From Elstera sp043721315 (GTDB lineage Bacteria; Pseudomonadota; Alphaproteobacteria; Elsterales; Elsteraceae), in NCBI GenBank assembly GCA_043721315.1, contig JAYSQZ010000036.1:1-64000 (forward strand): a stretch of 64,000 nucleotides of DNA. The letters are read 5' to 3'. Below the pieces are notes generated by a model that saw only the letters and a program-made list of their open reading frames with translations, did no database searches and had not been told where the DNA came from. Position numbers and translations under genes: made by a program. Below, in pieces: positions 32,929-42,212 of the stretch (position 1 is the stretch's first letter; every line of letters begins with the position of its first letter).

Positions 32929-34029
32929 GGGGGGCGCAAGCCAACCGGGAAAGAAACGCTTCAGCAGTTTATAAGCGGGCGGCACCAACAGCACCACTAT
33001 CGTAATCCGCACGACATGGTGAGCGGCCACATAGGCGGTATCGCCGCCGAGATAGAGGGCGATCAGGCTCATTTCGGCAAGACCGCCCGGCGCGAAGGCC
33101 AAAATGGCCGAGGTGAGCGGCAGGCCGGTGGTGGCATGAACGATCCAGGCGACGATGAGGCAAATGAGCAGCATCAACACGGTCAACCCGAAGGCCATGA
33201 CGAACGTGCGCCCGAAAAACTGCGTTGGCGTATTGCGAAACCGCGCCCCCAAACTCGCGCCGATAATCGTTTGCGCCAGGGCGATGAGAAGGGCAGGGGG
33301 GGCGGATTGGGTCAATCCCCCCAAATGAACCGCCGCCGACAGCAGCATCGAGCCCGTGAGTTGTGGGGCGGGCAGGCGGCAGAGCCGGGCAAAGGGCGTA
33401 CCGCAGAGGGCGCAGACTCCGAGAAGCACCATATCCACCAGCGGTGGCCACGCGGCGAGGGACAGGCTGATGGGGGGGCTGACATAGCCCGTGGTAAAGC
33501 GAAACCAGATGGGGAGAATAAGAACGGTAAGAACGATCCGCAGGGCGTGCAGCAGCGATAAGCGGCGCTCGTCTCCCCCTTCTATCCCGCCGATCATAGT
33601 CATTTCTGTCAGACCGCCCGGCACCGAGGCGAAGTAGGCGGTGATCCGGTCCAGCCCGGCCCAGCGTTGCATCACCACTTTCCCGGCCCAAACGGTTATG
33701 GCAATCAACGGGATGAGCCAGAGCAGCGAGACCGCCCACGCTCCCATCTGGTGCAGCATGTTGGGGGTGAAGGCACTGCCCAGCAGTACGCCGAGAATCG
33801 AGATCATCACAGACCGCAAGCGCGGCGCGGCCTGCACGGGCGCGCCCGCAATCGCCGCCACGGTCACGGCCACCAGCGCGCCGATCATAAACGCCAGCGG
33901 AAAATGCAGTAGGTAGAACAGCACGCCCCCGGCAAAGCCGAGACAGAGGGTAAAGCCGATCCGGGTGGCCGTCTTGCGCCGCGTTTGCGGCGGGTGGGGG
34001 TCACTCAGCGGCGGGGGGGGGTCAACCAT
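32920..34029 (-). CDS. AbrB family membrane protein (COG3180, putative ammonia monooxygenase-type)
   Basis: A 369-residue integral membrane protein with two homologous halves: each half has a GGxxE(M/I) signature, VPGGLTEMTMIGGIEGG and APGGLAEMSLIALYLGGD, as in the duplicated AbrB domain (PF05145). Despite the name it is not the DNA-binding AbrB and has no DNA-binding motif. The ATG at 34029 follows AGGA with an 8-base spacer; the longer frame upstream is not supported. Function unknown, possibly transport. Confidence 0.8.
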   Translation of the reverse strand: MVDPPPPLSDPHPPQTRRKTATRIGFTLCLGFAGGVLFYLLHFPLAFMIGALVAVTVAAIAGAPVQAAPRLRSVMISILGVLLGSAFTPNMLHQMGAWAVSLLWLIPLIAITVWAGKVVMQRWAGLDRITAYFASVPGGLTEMTMIGGIEGGDERRLSLLHALRIVLTVLILPIWFRFTTGYVSPPISLSLAAWPPLVDMVLLGVCALCGTPFARLCRLPAPQLTGSMLLSAAVHLGGLTQSAPPALLIALAQTIIGASLGARFRNTPTQFFGRTFVMAFGLTVLMLLICLIVAWIVHATTGLPLTSAILAFAPGGLAEMSLIALYLGGDTAYVAAHHVVRITIVVLLVPPAYKLLKRFFPGWLAPPKP

Positions 34030-34084
34030 AAGGCTATCCTGGCACGGCAGGGGGCGGCTGACCAATTCCCAAGCTGCACAGCCG

Positions 34085-34873
34085 CTATGGCAGGAACTGT
34101 TCCTTCAGAATCCGCTCTTCCAGCGTGTGATCCGGGTCGAACAGCAGGGTCAGGCCGAGGCTGCGGTCTTCATGCGCCTCCACTTTCACCACATCGCGCA
34201 CTTCGGTATAATCCGCGACAGCGCTAACGGGGCGCTTATCGGCGTCTAAAACCTCGAAGCTGACCGAAACGGTATGGGGCAGCAACGCGCCACGCCAGCG
34301 CCGGGGCCGGAACGGGCTAATCGGCGTGAGGGCCAGCACGCCCGCGCCGAGCGGCACAATCGGCCCGTGGGCGGACAGATTATAGGCCGTGCTGCCAGCG
34401 GGGGTTGAGATAAGCAGCCCGTCGCAAATCAACTCCTCCATCCGCTCGACGCCATCAATCAGAATCCGCAGTTTCGCCGCTTGCCGAGTTTGGCGCAGCA
34501 GCGAGACTTCGTTAATGGCAAGGGCATCGCGCACGCTGCCGTCGCGCCGGGTTGCCCGCATTCGCAAGGGGTGCAGCGTGACGCGCTGGGCAGCGGCAAC
34601 CCGTTCTTGCAAGCCATCCTCGTTATACTCGTTCAGCAGAAAACCAACGGAACCCCGGTTCATCCCATAAATCGGCATCCCGCGATCCAGGTGGCTGTGC
34701 AGGGTTTCGAGCATAAGCCCGTCGCCGCCCAAGGCCACCACGACATCGGCTTCCCACGGGTCCGCCTGCCCATAGCGGGCGGTGAGGCGGGCGAGGGCCT
34801 CTTGCGCGGGTTCTGCATCGGAGGCCACGAAGGCGAGCTTCAGCGGGCCGTGGGGCGAGAAGGGGAATGTCAT
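34085..34873 (-). CDS. nadK: NAD kinase
   Basis: NadK phosphorylates NAD to NADP and is essential. The 262-residue protein has the GGDG motif at residues 49-52, MNRGSVGFLLNEY, the signature NEVSLLRQ, and STPAGSTAYNLSAHGPIVP for NAD binding. It lies 8 bases after moaA and before the AbrB-type gene in a minus-strand run. Confidence 0.95.
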   Translation of the reverse strand: MTFPFSPHGPLKLAFVASDAEPAQEALARLTARYGQADPWEADVVVALGGDGLMLETLHSHLDRGMPIYGMNRGSVGFLLNEYNEDGLQERVAAAQRVTLHPLRMRATRRDGSVRDALAINEVSLLRQTRQAAKLRILIDGVERMEELICDGLLISTPAGSTAYNLSAHGPIVPLGAGVLALTPISPFRPRRWRGALLPHTVSVSFEVLDADKRPVSAVADYTEVRDVVKVEAHEDRSLGLTLLFDPDHTLEERILKEQFLP

Positions 34874-34881
34874 AGGAAGGA

Positions 34882-35907
34882 TCAGCCGCCCGTTACGCTC
34901 ATGTGCCGAGGCACGGCGGGGGCCGTGTGGGTTCGGTCGATAATGAAATCATGGCCCTTGGGCTTGCGCGCAATCGCCGCCCGGATTGCCGCGATCACCT
35001 CGGCATCGCTGCGCCCATCGCGCAACGGTACCCGCAAATCGGCAGCATCCTCCTGCCCTAAACACATGTACAGCGTGCCCGTGCAGGTGAGGCGCACGCG
35101 GTTGCAGCTTTCGCAGAAATTATGCGTGAGCGGGGTGATGAACCCTAAGCGCTGCCCAGTTTCCGCCACCTGCCAATAGCGGGCAGGGCCGCCGGTTTGG
35201 TAGCTGGTTTCGGTAAGGGTCCATCGCTGCATCAAATCGGCGCGTACTTGGGCGAGTGGCAGGTACTGGTCCAGCCGAGCCTCGCCGCCAATGTCGCCCA
35301 TCGGCATAACCTCGATGAACACCAGATCGAAACCTTCCTCGCCGCACCAAGCAATCAGCCGATCGAACTCGTCCTCGTTCACGCCCTTGAGCGCGACGGC
35401 ATTGATTTTAACGGCCAGCCCCGCCGCTTTCGCAGCCGCCAGCCCATCGAGAACCGGGCCGAGCTTGCCCCAGCGGGTGAGGGCCGTGAATTTATCGGCA
35501 TCCAGCGTATCGAGCGACACATTGAGGCGCTTCACCCCCGCCTTCGCCAGGCTTTCGGCATATTTGCCCAACTGCGAGCCGTTGGTGGTGAGGGTGAGTT
35601 CGTCCAGCCCCCCGCCGAGGCGGCTGCCCAAGCGTTCGATAAGCTGCATCACATTCCGCCGAACCAGTGGCTCGCCCCCGGTAAGGCGGATTTTGCGTGT
35701 GCCAAGGGCGATGAACGCCGCTGCCAGCCGCTCTAGCTCTTCCAGAGTCAGCAGGTCGGCTTTCGGCAGAAAGCTCATATCTTCGGACATGCAATAGACG
35801 CAGCGAAAATCGCAACGATCTGTTACGGAAATGCGAAGATACGAAATCGTTCGCCCAAACGGGTCGATAAGCGGGGTCGGGCCGGAGCGGTGAGCAGCAT
35901 CAAGCAT
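34882..35907 (-). CDS. moaA: GTP 3',8-cyclase MoaA
   Basis: MoaA is the radical SAM enzyme that starts molybdenum cofactor synthesis from GTP. The 341-residue protein from ATG 35907 has the first cluster motif CDFRCVYC (Cys32, Cys36, Cys39), IRLTGGEPL, and the C-terminal second cluster motif FCESCNRVRLTCTGTLYMC, and ends in Gly-Gly, which is needed for activity. A frame open for 58 more codons upstream overlaps mobA and is not supported. No moaBCDE genes are nearby. Confidence 0.95.
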   Translation of the reverse strand: MLDAAHRSGPTPLIDPFGRTISYLRISVTDRCDFRCVYCMSEDMSFLPKADLLTLEELERLAAAFIALGTRKIRLTGGEPLVRRNVMQLIERLGSRLGGGLDELTLTTNGSQLGKYAESLAKAGVKRLNVSLDTLDADKFTALTRWGKLGPVLDGLAAAKAAGLAVKINAVALKGVNEDEFDRLIAWCGEEGFDLVFIEVMPMGDIGGEARLDQYLPLAQVRADLMQRWTLTETSYQTGGPARYWQVAETGQRLGFITPLTHNFCESCNRVRLTCTGTLYMCLGQEDAADLRVPLRDGRSDAEVIAAIRAAIARKPKGHDFIIDRTHTAPAVPRHMSVTGG

Positions 35908-35960
35908 ATAAATACTATAGGGAGCCGGGCGGTAAGTTTCATGGGGAATCGGCAAACAAA

Positions 35961-36542
35961 GTGACGATGATAACGGTGATTCTCGCGGGCGGGATTGGCG
36001 CGCGTATTGGCGGCGATAAGGCGTTGCGGCTGCTGGCGGGGCGTCCGCTGATCGCCCATGTCGCCGAACGCTGCCCGGCACCGCTGTGGATCAACGCTTC
36101 AGACCCGCGCCTTGCAGCCTACGGCGCGCTGGTGCCGGATTTGCCTTCGCCAGGGCAAGGGCCGCTCGTGGGGGTCTGGTCGGCGCTGTGTGCTGCACGT
36201 ACAGCAGGGTTCGAGACCGTGCTAACCGTTTCTGTCGATACGCCGTTCCTACCCGTAGACCTGCCGGATCGGTTAGGGGCCGCGCTGGGAGAGGCCGGGG
36301 CGGCGGTGGCGGCGACGGCGGAAGGCTGGCACGCGACCTGTGCGCTGTGGCGGGTTGCGGCAGAACCCCTTCTCGCGGATCGTTTGGCGGCGGGGCTGTG
36401 GTCCTTGCAGGGGGCGTTAAGGGCAGTTTCGGCGCACGTGGTTGACTTTGAGGCAGTTGACTTTGAGGAAAAATTAACGCCGTTATTCTTCAATATAAAT
36501 ACGCTGGCCGATTTGGCTGTGGCGGAAACGATGAGGGAATAA
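35961..36542 (+). CDS. mobA: Molybdenum cofactor guanylyltransferase MobA
   Basis: MobA adds GMP to molybdopterin to make the MGD form of the cofactor. The 193-residue protein has the nucleotidyltransferase signature VILAGGIGARIGGDKALRLL, LPSPGQGPLVGVWSAL, and SVDTPFLP with the metal-binding Asp. The start is GTG 35961 or ATG 35967. It is divergent from moaA with a 53-base intergenic region that should hold both promoters. Confidence 0.93.
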   Translation: MTMITVILAGGIGARIGGDKALRLLAGRPLIAHVAERCPAPLWINASDPRLAAYGALVPDLPSPGQGPLVGVWSALCAARTAGFETVLTVSVDTPFLPVDLPDRLGAALGEAGAAVAATAEGWHATCALWRVAAEPLLADRLAAGLWSLQGALRAVSAHVVDFEAVDFEEKLTPLFFNINTLADLAVAETMRE

Positions 36543-36547
36543 AGCCA

Positions 36548-37363
36548 ATGGTTGAGACGAAACTGCGCGTGATCGTTGCCGGGGCTAGCGGCTGGGTGGG
36601 ACGCGAGTTGGTTCAGGCCATTGCGGCCTCGGACGATCTGGTCCTCGTTGGCGCGGTAGCGCGCGGCGTGGCCGGGCAAGATGCCGGAACGCTGGCTGGG
36701 CTGAAAGCGCCGCTGGGGGTTCCTGTGCATGTGAACGTTAAAGACGCGCTGGCGTGCGGGGCCGATGTTCTCATAGATTACACGAAACCCCAGGCCGTGC
36801 GCCCGCATGTGGTGGCGGCACTGGACGCCGGGGTTGCGGTCGTCATTGGCACGTCGGGCCTGACAGCGGAAGATTATTTCGAGATCGATTCGATGGCACG
36901 GGCACGTAGCCTGGGCGTTGCGGCGGCAGGCAATTTTTCGGTAACAGCGATGCTGCTGAAGCGCTTCTCCCTCATGGCGGCGCAGTATGTGGGGGACGTG
37001 GAGATCATTGATTACGCCGGGCCGCACAAGCCGGATGTGCCAAGCGGCACCGCGCGCGAGCTGGCCGAAGCCTTGGAGAATGCCCGCGAACATCCGCCCA
37101 CCGCCAAACCCGTTGCCGATATTCTGGGACCGAAGGAAGCGCGCGGCGCGCAGATTGGCACCGTGCCAGTGCATTCGGTGCGGCTGCCCTCCTACGTGCT
37201 GTCCTGCGAAACCCAGTTCGGTCTGCCCGGCGAGCGCTTGACCATTCGCCACGATGCCGGGCCTTCTGCCGCGCCCTATGTAGCGGGTACGCTGCTGGCG
37301 GTGCGGAAAGTCCGCAGTTTCATCGGCCTGCGCCGGGGGCTAGACGGGATTCTAGACGCCTAG
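36548..37363 (+). CDS. dapB: Dihydrodipicolinate reductase (DapB) family protein, divergent active site
   Basis: A 271-residue protein with the DapB two-domain layout: N-terminal dinucleotide-binding VIVAGASGWVGRELV, VLIDYTKPQAV, VVIGTSGLT, NFSVTAMLLKRF, and the C-terminal HKPDVPSGTARELAE. The usual catalytic E-x-H-H-x-x-K pattern is altered: positions 155-161 read DYAGPHK, so the His-His pair is Ala157-Gly158, while Lys161 and PSGTA remain. It may be a paralogue with another substrate rather than the lysine-pathway enzyme. It starts 5 bases after mobA. Confidence 0.65.
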   Translation: MVETKLRVIVAGASGWVGRELVQAIAASDDLVLVGAVARGVAGQDAGTLAGLKAPLGVPVHVNVKDALACGADVLIDYTKPQAVRPHVVAALDAGVAVVIGTSGLTAEDYFEIDSMARARSLGVAAAGNFSVTAMLLKRFSLMAAQYVGDVEIIDYAGPHKPDVPSGTARELAEALENAREHPPTAKPVADILGPKEARGAQIGTVPVHSVRLPSYVLSCETQFGLPGERLTIRHDAGPSAAPYVAGTLLAVRKVRSFIGLRRGLDGILDA

Positions 37364-37390
37364 CCCGGAACACCCTATACAGCGCAGATT

Positions 37391-38344
37391 ATGCGGATTT
37401 TGTTCATCACCGCGACGCGCTTAGGCGATGCCGTGCTCTCTACAGGCCTGCTCGCATCCTTGCTGGACGCGCACCCCGGCGCGCGCATTACGGTTGCGGG
37501 CGGGCCGGTTGCGGCCAGCTTGTTTGCCGATGTGCCGGGTCTTGATCACTTCATTCCGATGCCAAAACAAAAACGCGGCGGGCATTGGTTTACCCTCTGG
37601 CGGCAGGTTATCGGCAGGCGATGGGATCGGGTGATCGACCTGCGCGGCTCGCTCACGGGTTATTGCTTGCGCGCGGGCCGGGTTCAGCGCTGGCAAAACC
37701 CCGTGGAGACGGCGCATCGGTTACAGCAAATCGCGGTTTGTTTTGGAATCAATCCAATCGTCGCGCCTCGGCTCTGGATTGGTGAGGCCGCGCAGGCGCA
37801 GGCGCTGGCGTGGCTGAAACCCGACGCGCGCCCAATTTTGGTGCTCGGCCCCACCGCTAATTTCATCGGTAAGCAATGGCCGTTAGACCGCTTCGCCGCC
37901 CTCGCGCAAGCCCTGACAGGGGAAGGGGGCGCGTTACAGGATGCGCGTATCCTTTTAATCGGTGCGCCTTCGGAACGACCAGGGGCAGAAGCGCTCTTCG
38001 CGGCTTTGCCGCACGCTGAAGACGGGTTCGGGTTGGAAGATTTGCGGGTCGTCGGGGCGGTTTTGCGGGCCTCTCACCTCTATATCGGCAATGATTCCGG
38101 CTTGATGCATCTGGCGGCAGCGGCAGGAGTGCCCACTTTGGGCTTGTTCGGCCCTAGCCCGCCGCAGCTTTACGGCCCCTGGTCTGGCACAGGGCCGACC
38201 GAGTTTGTCACCACCGACCGCTCCTATCCGCAGCATTGGGAAAAACTGAAAGCGGAGCCTGACTTTCTGCCGCATATGATGGATGATCTGCCGGTCGCGC
38301 GCGCGTTGGCTGCGGCTACCGCGCTGTTGAGCCGAGGGCGCTGA
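37391..38344 (+). CDS. Glycosyltransferase family 9 (heptosyltransferase-like)
   Basis: A 317-residue GT-B enzyme of the ADP-heptose:LPS transferase family. It has RILFITATRLGDAVLSTGLL at the N-terminus, LGPTANFIGKQWPLDRFAAL in the middle, and the donor-binding YIGNDSGLMHLAAAAGVPTLGLFGPS. It probably adds a heptose or similar sugar to the lipopolysaccharide core. Its stop overlaps the next gene (TGATG). Confidence 0.88.
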   Translation: MRILFITATRLGDAVLSTGLLASLLDAHPGARITVAGGPVAASLFADVPGLDHFIPMPKQKRGGHWFTLWRQVIGRRWDRVIDLRGSLTGYCLRAGRVQRWQNPVETAHRLQQIAVCFGINPIVAPRLWIGEAAQAQALAWLKPDARPILVLGPTANFIGKQWPLDRFAALAQALTGEGGALQDARILLIGAPSERPGAEALFAALPHAEDGFGLEDLRVVGAVLRASHLYIGNDSGLMHLAAAAGVPTLGLFGPSPPQLYGPWSGTGPTEFVTTDRSYPQHWEKLKAEPDFLPHMMDDLPVARALAAATALLSRGR

Positions 38345-39384
38345 TGGCTGTGATTATCCTTGCCGATGATGGCGTTCCCTTTGATGGCACCAGCCCCGAG
38401 ACCGGCCCGTTGGGCGGGGCGGAGGCGGCGGTGATCGGCCTGCTGGAAGCCTTGGCGGCGCGGGGGCATACGGTCACGGCCTATACGCGCTGCCGGCAGC
38501 GCGTTTCGGTTCGCGGCGTTGCCTGGCGACCGCTTGGCGACGGCCTGCCCGAGAGCGCTGATCTCTATATCGCCAACCGTGCCCACCATCTTATCGCTGC
38601 CTGCCCGGCGGCTCTGCGGCAGATGTTCTGGATTCATAACCCCGCGTCTTACCTGCTGAAGCTGCGCTACCTACTGCCGTTGTGGCGGGTGAAGCCGGTG
38701 ATCGTGTTTTCCGGGGCCTATCATGCCAGCACCTACCCCGCGTGGGCACCCGCAGGCGCGCGCAAGATTGTTCCCTACGGTCTGCCAGATGTGTTTCGTC
38801 AGGATAAAACCGAGCGCCCTCCGCCCGCGCCCGTGGCGATTTTTACCTCCAACCCCTTACGCGGGCTGGATGGCTTGCTGGATCTTTGGGCGGATCACAT
38901 TCACCCAGTGCTACCACAGGCGCGTTTCCTCGTTCATTCCGGCCTCGGAACGTATCGCGGCGGGGCGGATCGGCACCGGGCGGCGATGGAAGCTGTTTTG
39001 GCGAAAGCCCAAAGCCTCACCGCAAAAGGCGTGATTTGCCGGGATCCGCTGCCGCGCGCCGAGTTGATCCCCGTGCTAAAAGCCGCGCGCCTCATGTTGT
39101 ATAGCGGCGACGTGGGCGAAACCTTTTGCCTTGCCGTGGGGGAAGCGCAGGCGCTTGGCCTGCCTGCCGTCGTTCGGTCTATCGGTTCGCTCCCGGAACG
39201 CGTGCGCGACGGGCAAACCGGCTTTGTCGCTGCCGATGACGCGGCGATGGCGGCGCGGGCGATTGCGCTTCTCAGCGATGATGCCCTTTGGTCCGCTCAG
39301 CACCGCGCTGCGCTGGCGATGCAGGGCGCTTGGGGCTGGGATCATGCGGCTGCCGAGATCGGCACCCTGTTGGCACCTCTCTAA
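38344..39384 (+). CDS. Glycosyltransferase family 4
   Basis: A 346-residue GT-B protein. The N-terminal half has GPLGGAEAAVIGLLEALAARGH, and the C-terminal half has VGETFCLAVGEAQALGLPAVV, the E-x7-E region of GT4, followed by GFVAADDAAMAARAIALL. The sugar and acceptor cannot be told. It is translationally coupled to the GT9 gene before it and overlaps the next GT4 gene by one base. Confidence 0.87.
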   Translation: MAVIILADDGVPFDGTSPETGPLGGAEAAVIGLLEALAARGHTVTAYTRCRQRVSVRGVAWRPLGDGLPESADLYIANRAHHLIAACPAALRQMFWIHNPASYLLKLRYLLPLWRVKPVIVFSGAYHASTYPAWAPAGARKIVPYGLPDVFRQDKTERPPPAPVAIFTSNPLRGLDGLLDLWADHIHPVLPQARFLVHSGLGTYRGGADRHRAAMEAVLAKAQSLTAKGVICRDPLPRAELIPVLKAARLMLYSGDVGETFCLAVGEAQALGLPAVVRSIGSLPERVRDGQTGFVAADDAAMAARAIALLSDDALWSAQHRAALAMQGAWGWDHAAAEIGTLLAPL

Positions 39385-40406
39385 TGCGCCTGCTGCAAGC
39401 GATGGCCGGGGCCAAACATGGTGGGGCTGAGGCGTTTTTCGAGCGTCTGGCGGCGGCTTTCGTCGCAGCAAGCGTCGATCAGCGCGCGGTAATCCGGCCC
39501 GAACCCGCCCGCGAAGCCCGATTGCGGGCGGCGGGGGTAACGGTTGAAACGCTGCCGTTCGGCGGGATTTTCGACTTTAGTACGCGGCGCGGCCTTGCCC
39601 GCCTAACGCAAGACGCCGATATTCTGCTGACCTGGATGAACCGCGCGACGCAGTTCGCCCGCCCCACGCCGCGCGTGCCGCTGGTGGCGCGCTTGGGCGG
39701 TTATTACGATCCTAAATATTACCGCCGCTGCGATCATCTGGTGGCCAATACCGAAGATATTTGTCGCTGGCTGCGGGACCAAGGCTTCCCGGCGGACCGC
39801 GTGACCTATCTGCCGAATTTCGTCGAACCCCAATCGGCGGAACCCCTGCCACGCGCAAGCCTGACCGACCGCGACGGCCCGCTGCTGCTGGCGCTAGGGC
39901 GGCTTCACGCGAATAAAGCCTTCGATGTGGCTTTGGCCGCGCTGGCGGACATTCCGGGCGCGACCTTGCTGATTGCGGGCGAAGGCCCTGATGAATCCAA
40001 ACTCGTTGCACAAACAAAACAACTAAAGATCGCCGACCGAGTGCGCTTTCTGGGGTGGCGTGACGATGGTGCGGCGCTGCTGGCCTCCGTGGATGCGCTG
40101 CTGGTGCCGTCTCGTCACGAACCTTTAGGCAATGTTGTGCTGGAAGGCTGGGCGCAGCGCTGTCCGGTTATCGCAGCGGCTTCGGCAGGGCCGGCATCCT
40201 TGCTGACCGACGGGGTGACGGGCCGTCTTGTGCCGCTGGAGGATGCGTCGGCCTTGGCGCGGGCCGTGCGCGAAACGCTGGCGCAGGCTGACCGAGGGCA
40301 GGGGCTGGCGGAAGCGGGATTTGCCGTGCTTCAGCAAAATTTCTCCAAATCCGCTGTGGTGGCGCGCTATCTTGCGTTCTTCGAGCGGGTTCGAAGCGCG
40401 GTTTAG
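39384..40406 (+). CDS. Glycosyltransferase family 4
   Basis: The ATG at 39384 overlaps the previous stop (TAATG) and gives 340 residues. Features are AGAKHGGAEAFFERLAAAF, ADILLTWMNRAT, LLLALGRLHANKAFDVALAAL, and VPSRHEPLGNVVLEGWAQRCPVIA, the GT4 donor-binding region. An open frame 32 codons upstream lies within the preceding gene. It is the third consecutive glycosyltransferase of the cluster, probably for a surface glycan. Confidence 0.88.
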   Translation: MRLLQAMAGAKHGGAEAFFERLAAAFVAASVDQRAVIRPEPAREARLRAAGVTVETLPFGGIFDFSTRRGLARLTQDADILLTWMNRATQFARPTPRVPLVARLGGYYDPKYYRRCDHLVANTEDICRWLRDQGFPADRVTYLPNFVEPQSAEPLPRASLTDRDGPLLLALGRLHANKAFDVALAALADIPGATLLIAGEGPDESKLVAQTKQLKIADRVRFLGWRDDGAALLASVDALLVPSRHEPLGNVVLEGWAQRCPVIAAASAGPASLLTDGVTGRLVPLEDASALARAVRETLAQADRGQGLAEAGFAVLQQNFSKSAVVARYLAFFERVRSAV

Positions 40407-40419
40407 TAAAGGAAACAGC

Positions 40420-42174
40420 ATGTGCGGCATTGCCGGGATGATGCGGCGCGGCGGGGCTGCGGCCCCTAAAGCCATCGTACAGCAGATGATCGACGCGCTG
40501 GCCCATCGCGGCCCGGATGGCGAAGGCATTCATCTGCAAGGCGCTGTTGCCCTGGCCCATCGGCGGCTGTCGATCATCGACCTTGAAACCGGCGATCAGC
40601 CGTTTTTCGACGGGGCGGGCAACACGCTTATCGGCAATGGCGAGGTGTATAATTACATCGAGTTACGCGCCGATCTGGCCGGGCAGGTGACGTTCCGCAC
40701 GACCAGCGACTGCGAGCCGCCGTTGCACCTGTTCCGCCGCCAGGGCCTTGCGTATGCCGATAGTTTGCGCGGTATGTATGCGCTGGCGATTGCGGCGGCG
40801 AATGGCCGCTTGATTCTCACCCGCGATCCGTTCGGTATTAAGCCGCTGTATTATGCCGAAGTGCCGGAAGGGCTGATTTTTGCGTCCGAACCGCAGGCCC
40901 TGTTCGCGAGCGGTTGGATTTCCCCATCCCTCAACCCGCGCGCCCGCGATGAGCTGCTGCAAATGCAGTTCACCACTGGGGCGGAAACGATGTTCGAGGG
41001 CATTTTCCGCGTGCTTCCCGGCGAAACCCTGGTCGTCATTGATGGCCGCGTTGCCGAGCGCAGCCGGAGAGCAGCGTTACCGGAAGGGGGGCCGGAAACC
41101 ATTGATGAGGCCAGCGCCCTCGCCCGGCTCGATGCGGCTTTGGCCGAAAGCGTTTCAATTCACTGCCGTTCGGACGTGCCCTATGGCCTGTTCCTGTCCG
41201 GCGGCATCGATTCGGCCCTGGTATTGAGCTACATGCGCGAGGTCGATAGCCGCCCGGTGCAATGCTTCACGGTTGGCTTCGAGGGGGCTGCGGCGGATGA
41301 ACGCGCGGCAGCGCGAGCCTTGGCACACGCCTGCGGGGCGGAGTTTACCGAGATTGGCTTCGGCCAGAAGGATTTTTGGGCGTTACTGCCGCGTGTGGCG
41401 GTGGCGATGGACGATCCCGCTGCCGATTACGCCACCTTGCCCACCTATCTGCTGGCGCAAAAAGCCCGCGCCTCGGTCAAGGTTGTGCTGACGGGGGAGG
41501 GCGGCGACGAGATTTTCGGCGGCTATGGCCGCTATCGGTCGATTCTGCGGCCCTGGTGGCTCGGCGGCAAAGTGCTGCGCGGCAAGGGCACCTTTGCCCG
41601 GCTCGGCGTTTTGCAGCAGGAGGGCGGGGCGTGGCGCGACGGGATCGCCACGGCGGAAATCCACGCCGCGACGCAAGGGCGCTCCCGCCTGCAAATCGCT
41701 CAAGCGGTCGATTGCACCGACTGGCTGCCCCATGATCTGCTCACCAAACTCGACCGCTGCCTGATGGCTAACGGCCTAGAAGGCCGCACGCCGTTTCTCG
41801 ATCCGGGTGTCGCCGCCGCAGGCTTCCGCCTGCCCGATTCGTTGAAACTGCGCGACGGCAAGGGCAAGTGGATTCTGCGCCGTCTGCTGGAAAAGCGCCT
41901 GCCGCAAGCCGATGCCCTAGGGCGCAAGAAAGGCTTCACCGTTCCTGTTGGCGCGTGGCTCTCGGCAGAAAGCGCCCGCCTGGGGCCGCTGCTCGCCCGC
42001 CAAGCCTGCATTGCCGAGATCGTCCGGCCCGGCAAGGTGGAAGCCTTGGCACATTCCACCGAAAAACACGCAGGCTTCGCCCTCTGGTCGCTGCTGTTCT
42101 ACGCGCTGTGGTATCGCGCGCAGATCGAGCGCAAGCCGATGGATGGGAGCGTGTGGGAGGTGTTGGCGGGGTAG
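40420..42174 (+). CDS. asnB: Asparagine synthase (glutamine-hydrolysing)
   Basis: A 584-residue two-domain enzyme. The glutaminase domain starts MCGIAG with nucleophile Cys2 and has AHRRLSIIDL and NGEVYNY; the synthetase domain has SGGIDSALVLSYM (PP-loop), TGEGGDEIFGGYGRY and KLDRCLMANGLEGRTPFLD. ATG 40420 follows AAAGGAAA; upstream codons in frame are in the previous gene. AsnB-type enzymes in glycan clusters often amidate sugar carboxyls, so either asparagine synthesis or sugar modification is possible. Confidence 0.92.
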   Translation: MCGIAGMMRRGGAAAPKAIVQQMIDALAHRGPDGEGIHLQGAVALAHRRLSIIDLETGDQPFFDGAGNTLIGNGEVYNYIELRADLAGQVTFRTTSDCEPPLHLFRRQGLAYADSLRGMYALAIAAANGRLILTRDPFGIKPLYYAEVPEGLIFASEPQALFASGWISPSLNPRARDELLQMQFTTGAETMFEGIFRVLPGETLVVIDGRVAERSRRAALPEGGPETIDEASALARLDAALAESVSIHCRSDVPYGLFLSGGIDSALVLSYMREVDSRPVQCFTVGFEGAAADERAAARALAHACGAEFTEIGFGQKDFWALLPRVAVAMDDPAADYATLPTYLLAQKARASVKVVLTGEGGDEIFGGYGRYRSILRPWWLGGKVLRGKGTFARLGVLQQEGGAWRDGIATAEIHAATQGRSRLQIAQAVDCTDWLPHDLLTKLDRCLMANGLEGRTPFLDPGVAAAGFRLPDSLKLRDGKGKWILRRLLEKRLPQADALGRKKGFTVPVGAWLSAESARLGPLLARQACIAEIVRPGKVEALAHSTEKHAGFALWSLLFYALWYRAQIERKPMDGSVWEVLAG

Positions 42175-42212
42175 CGCTGTTTCGGCTATTCTGAAGACCG
42201 AAGGAGAGCAAG

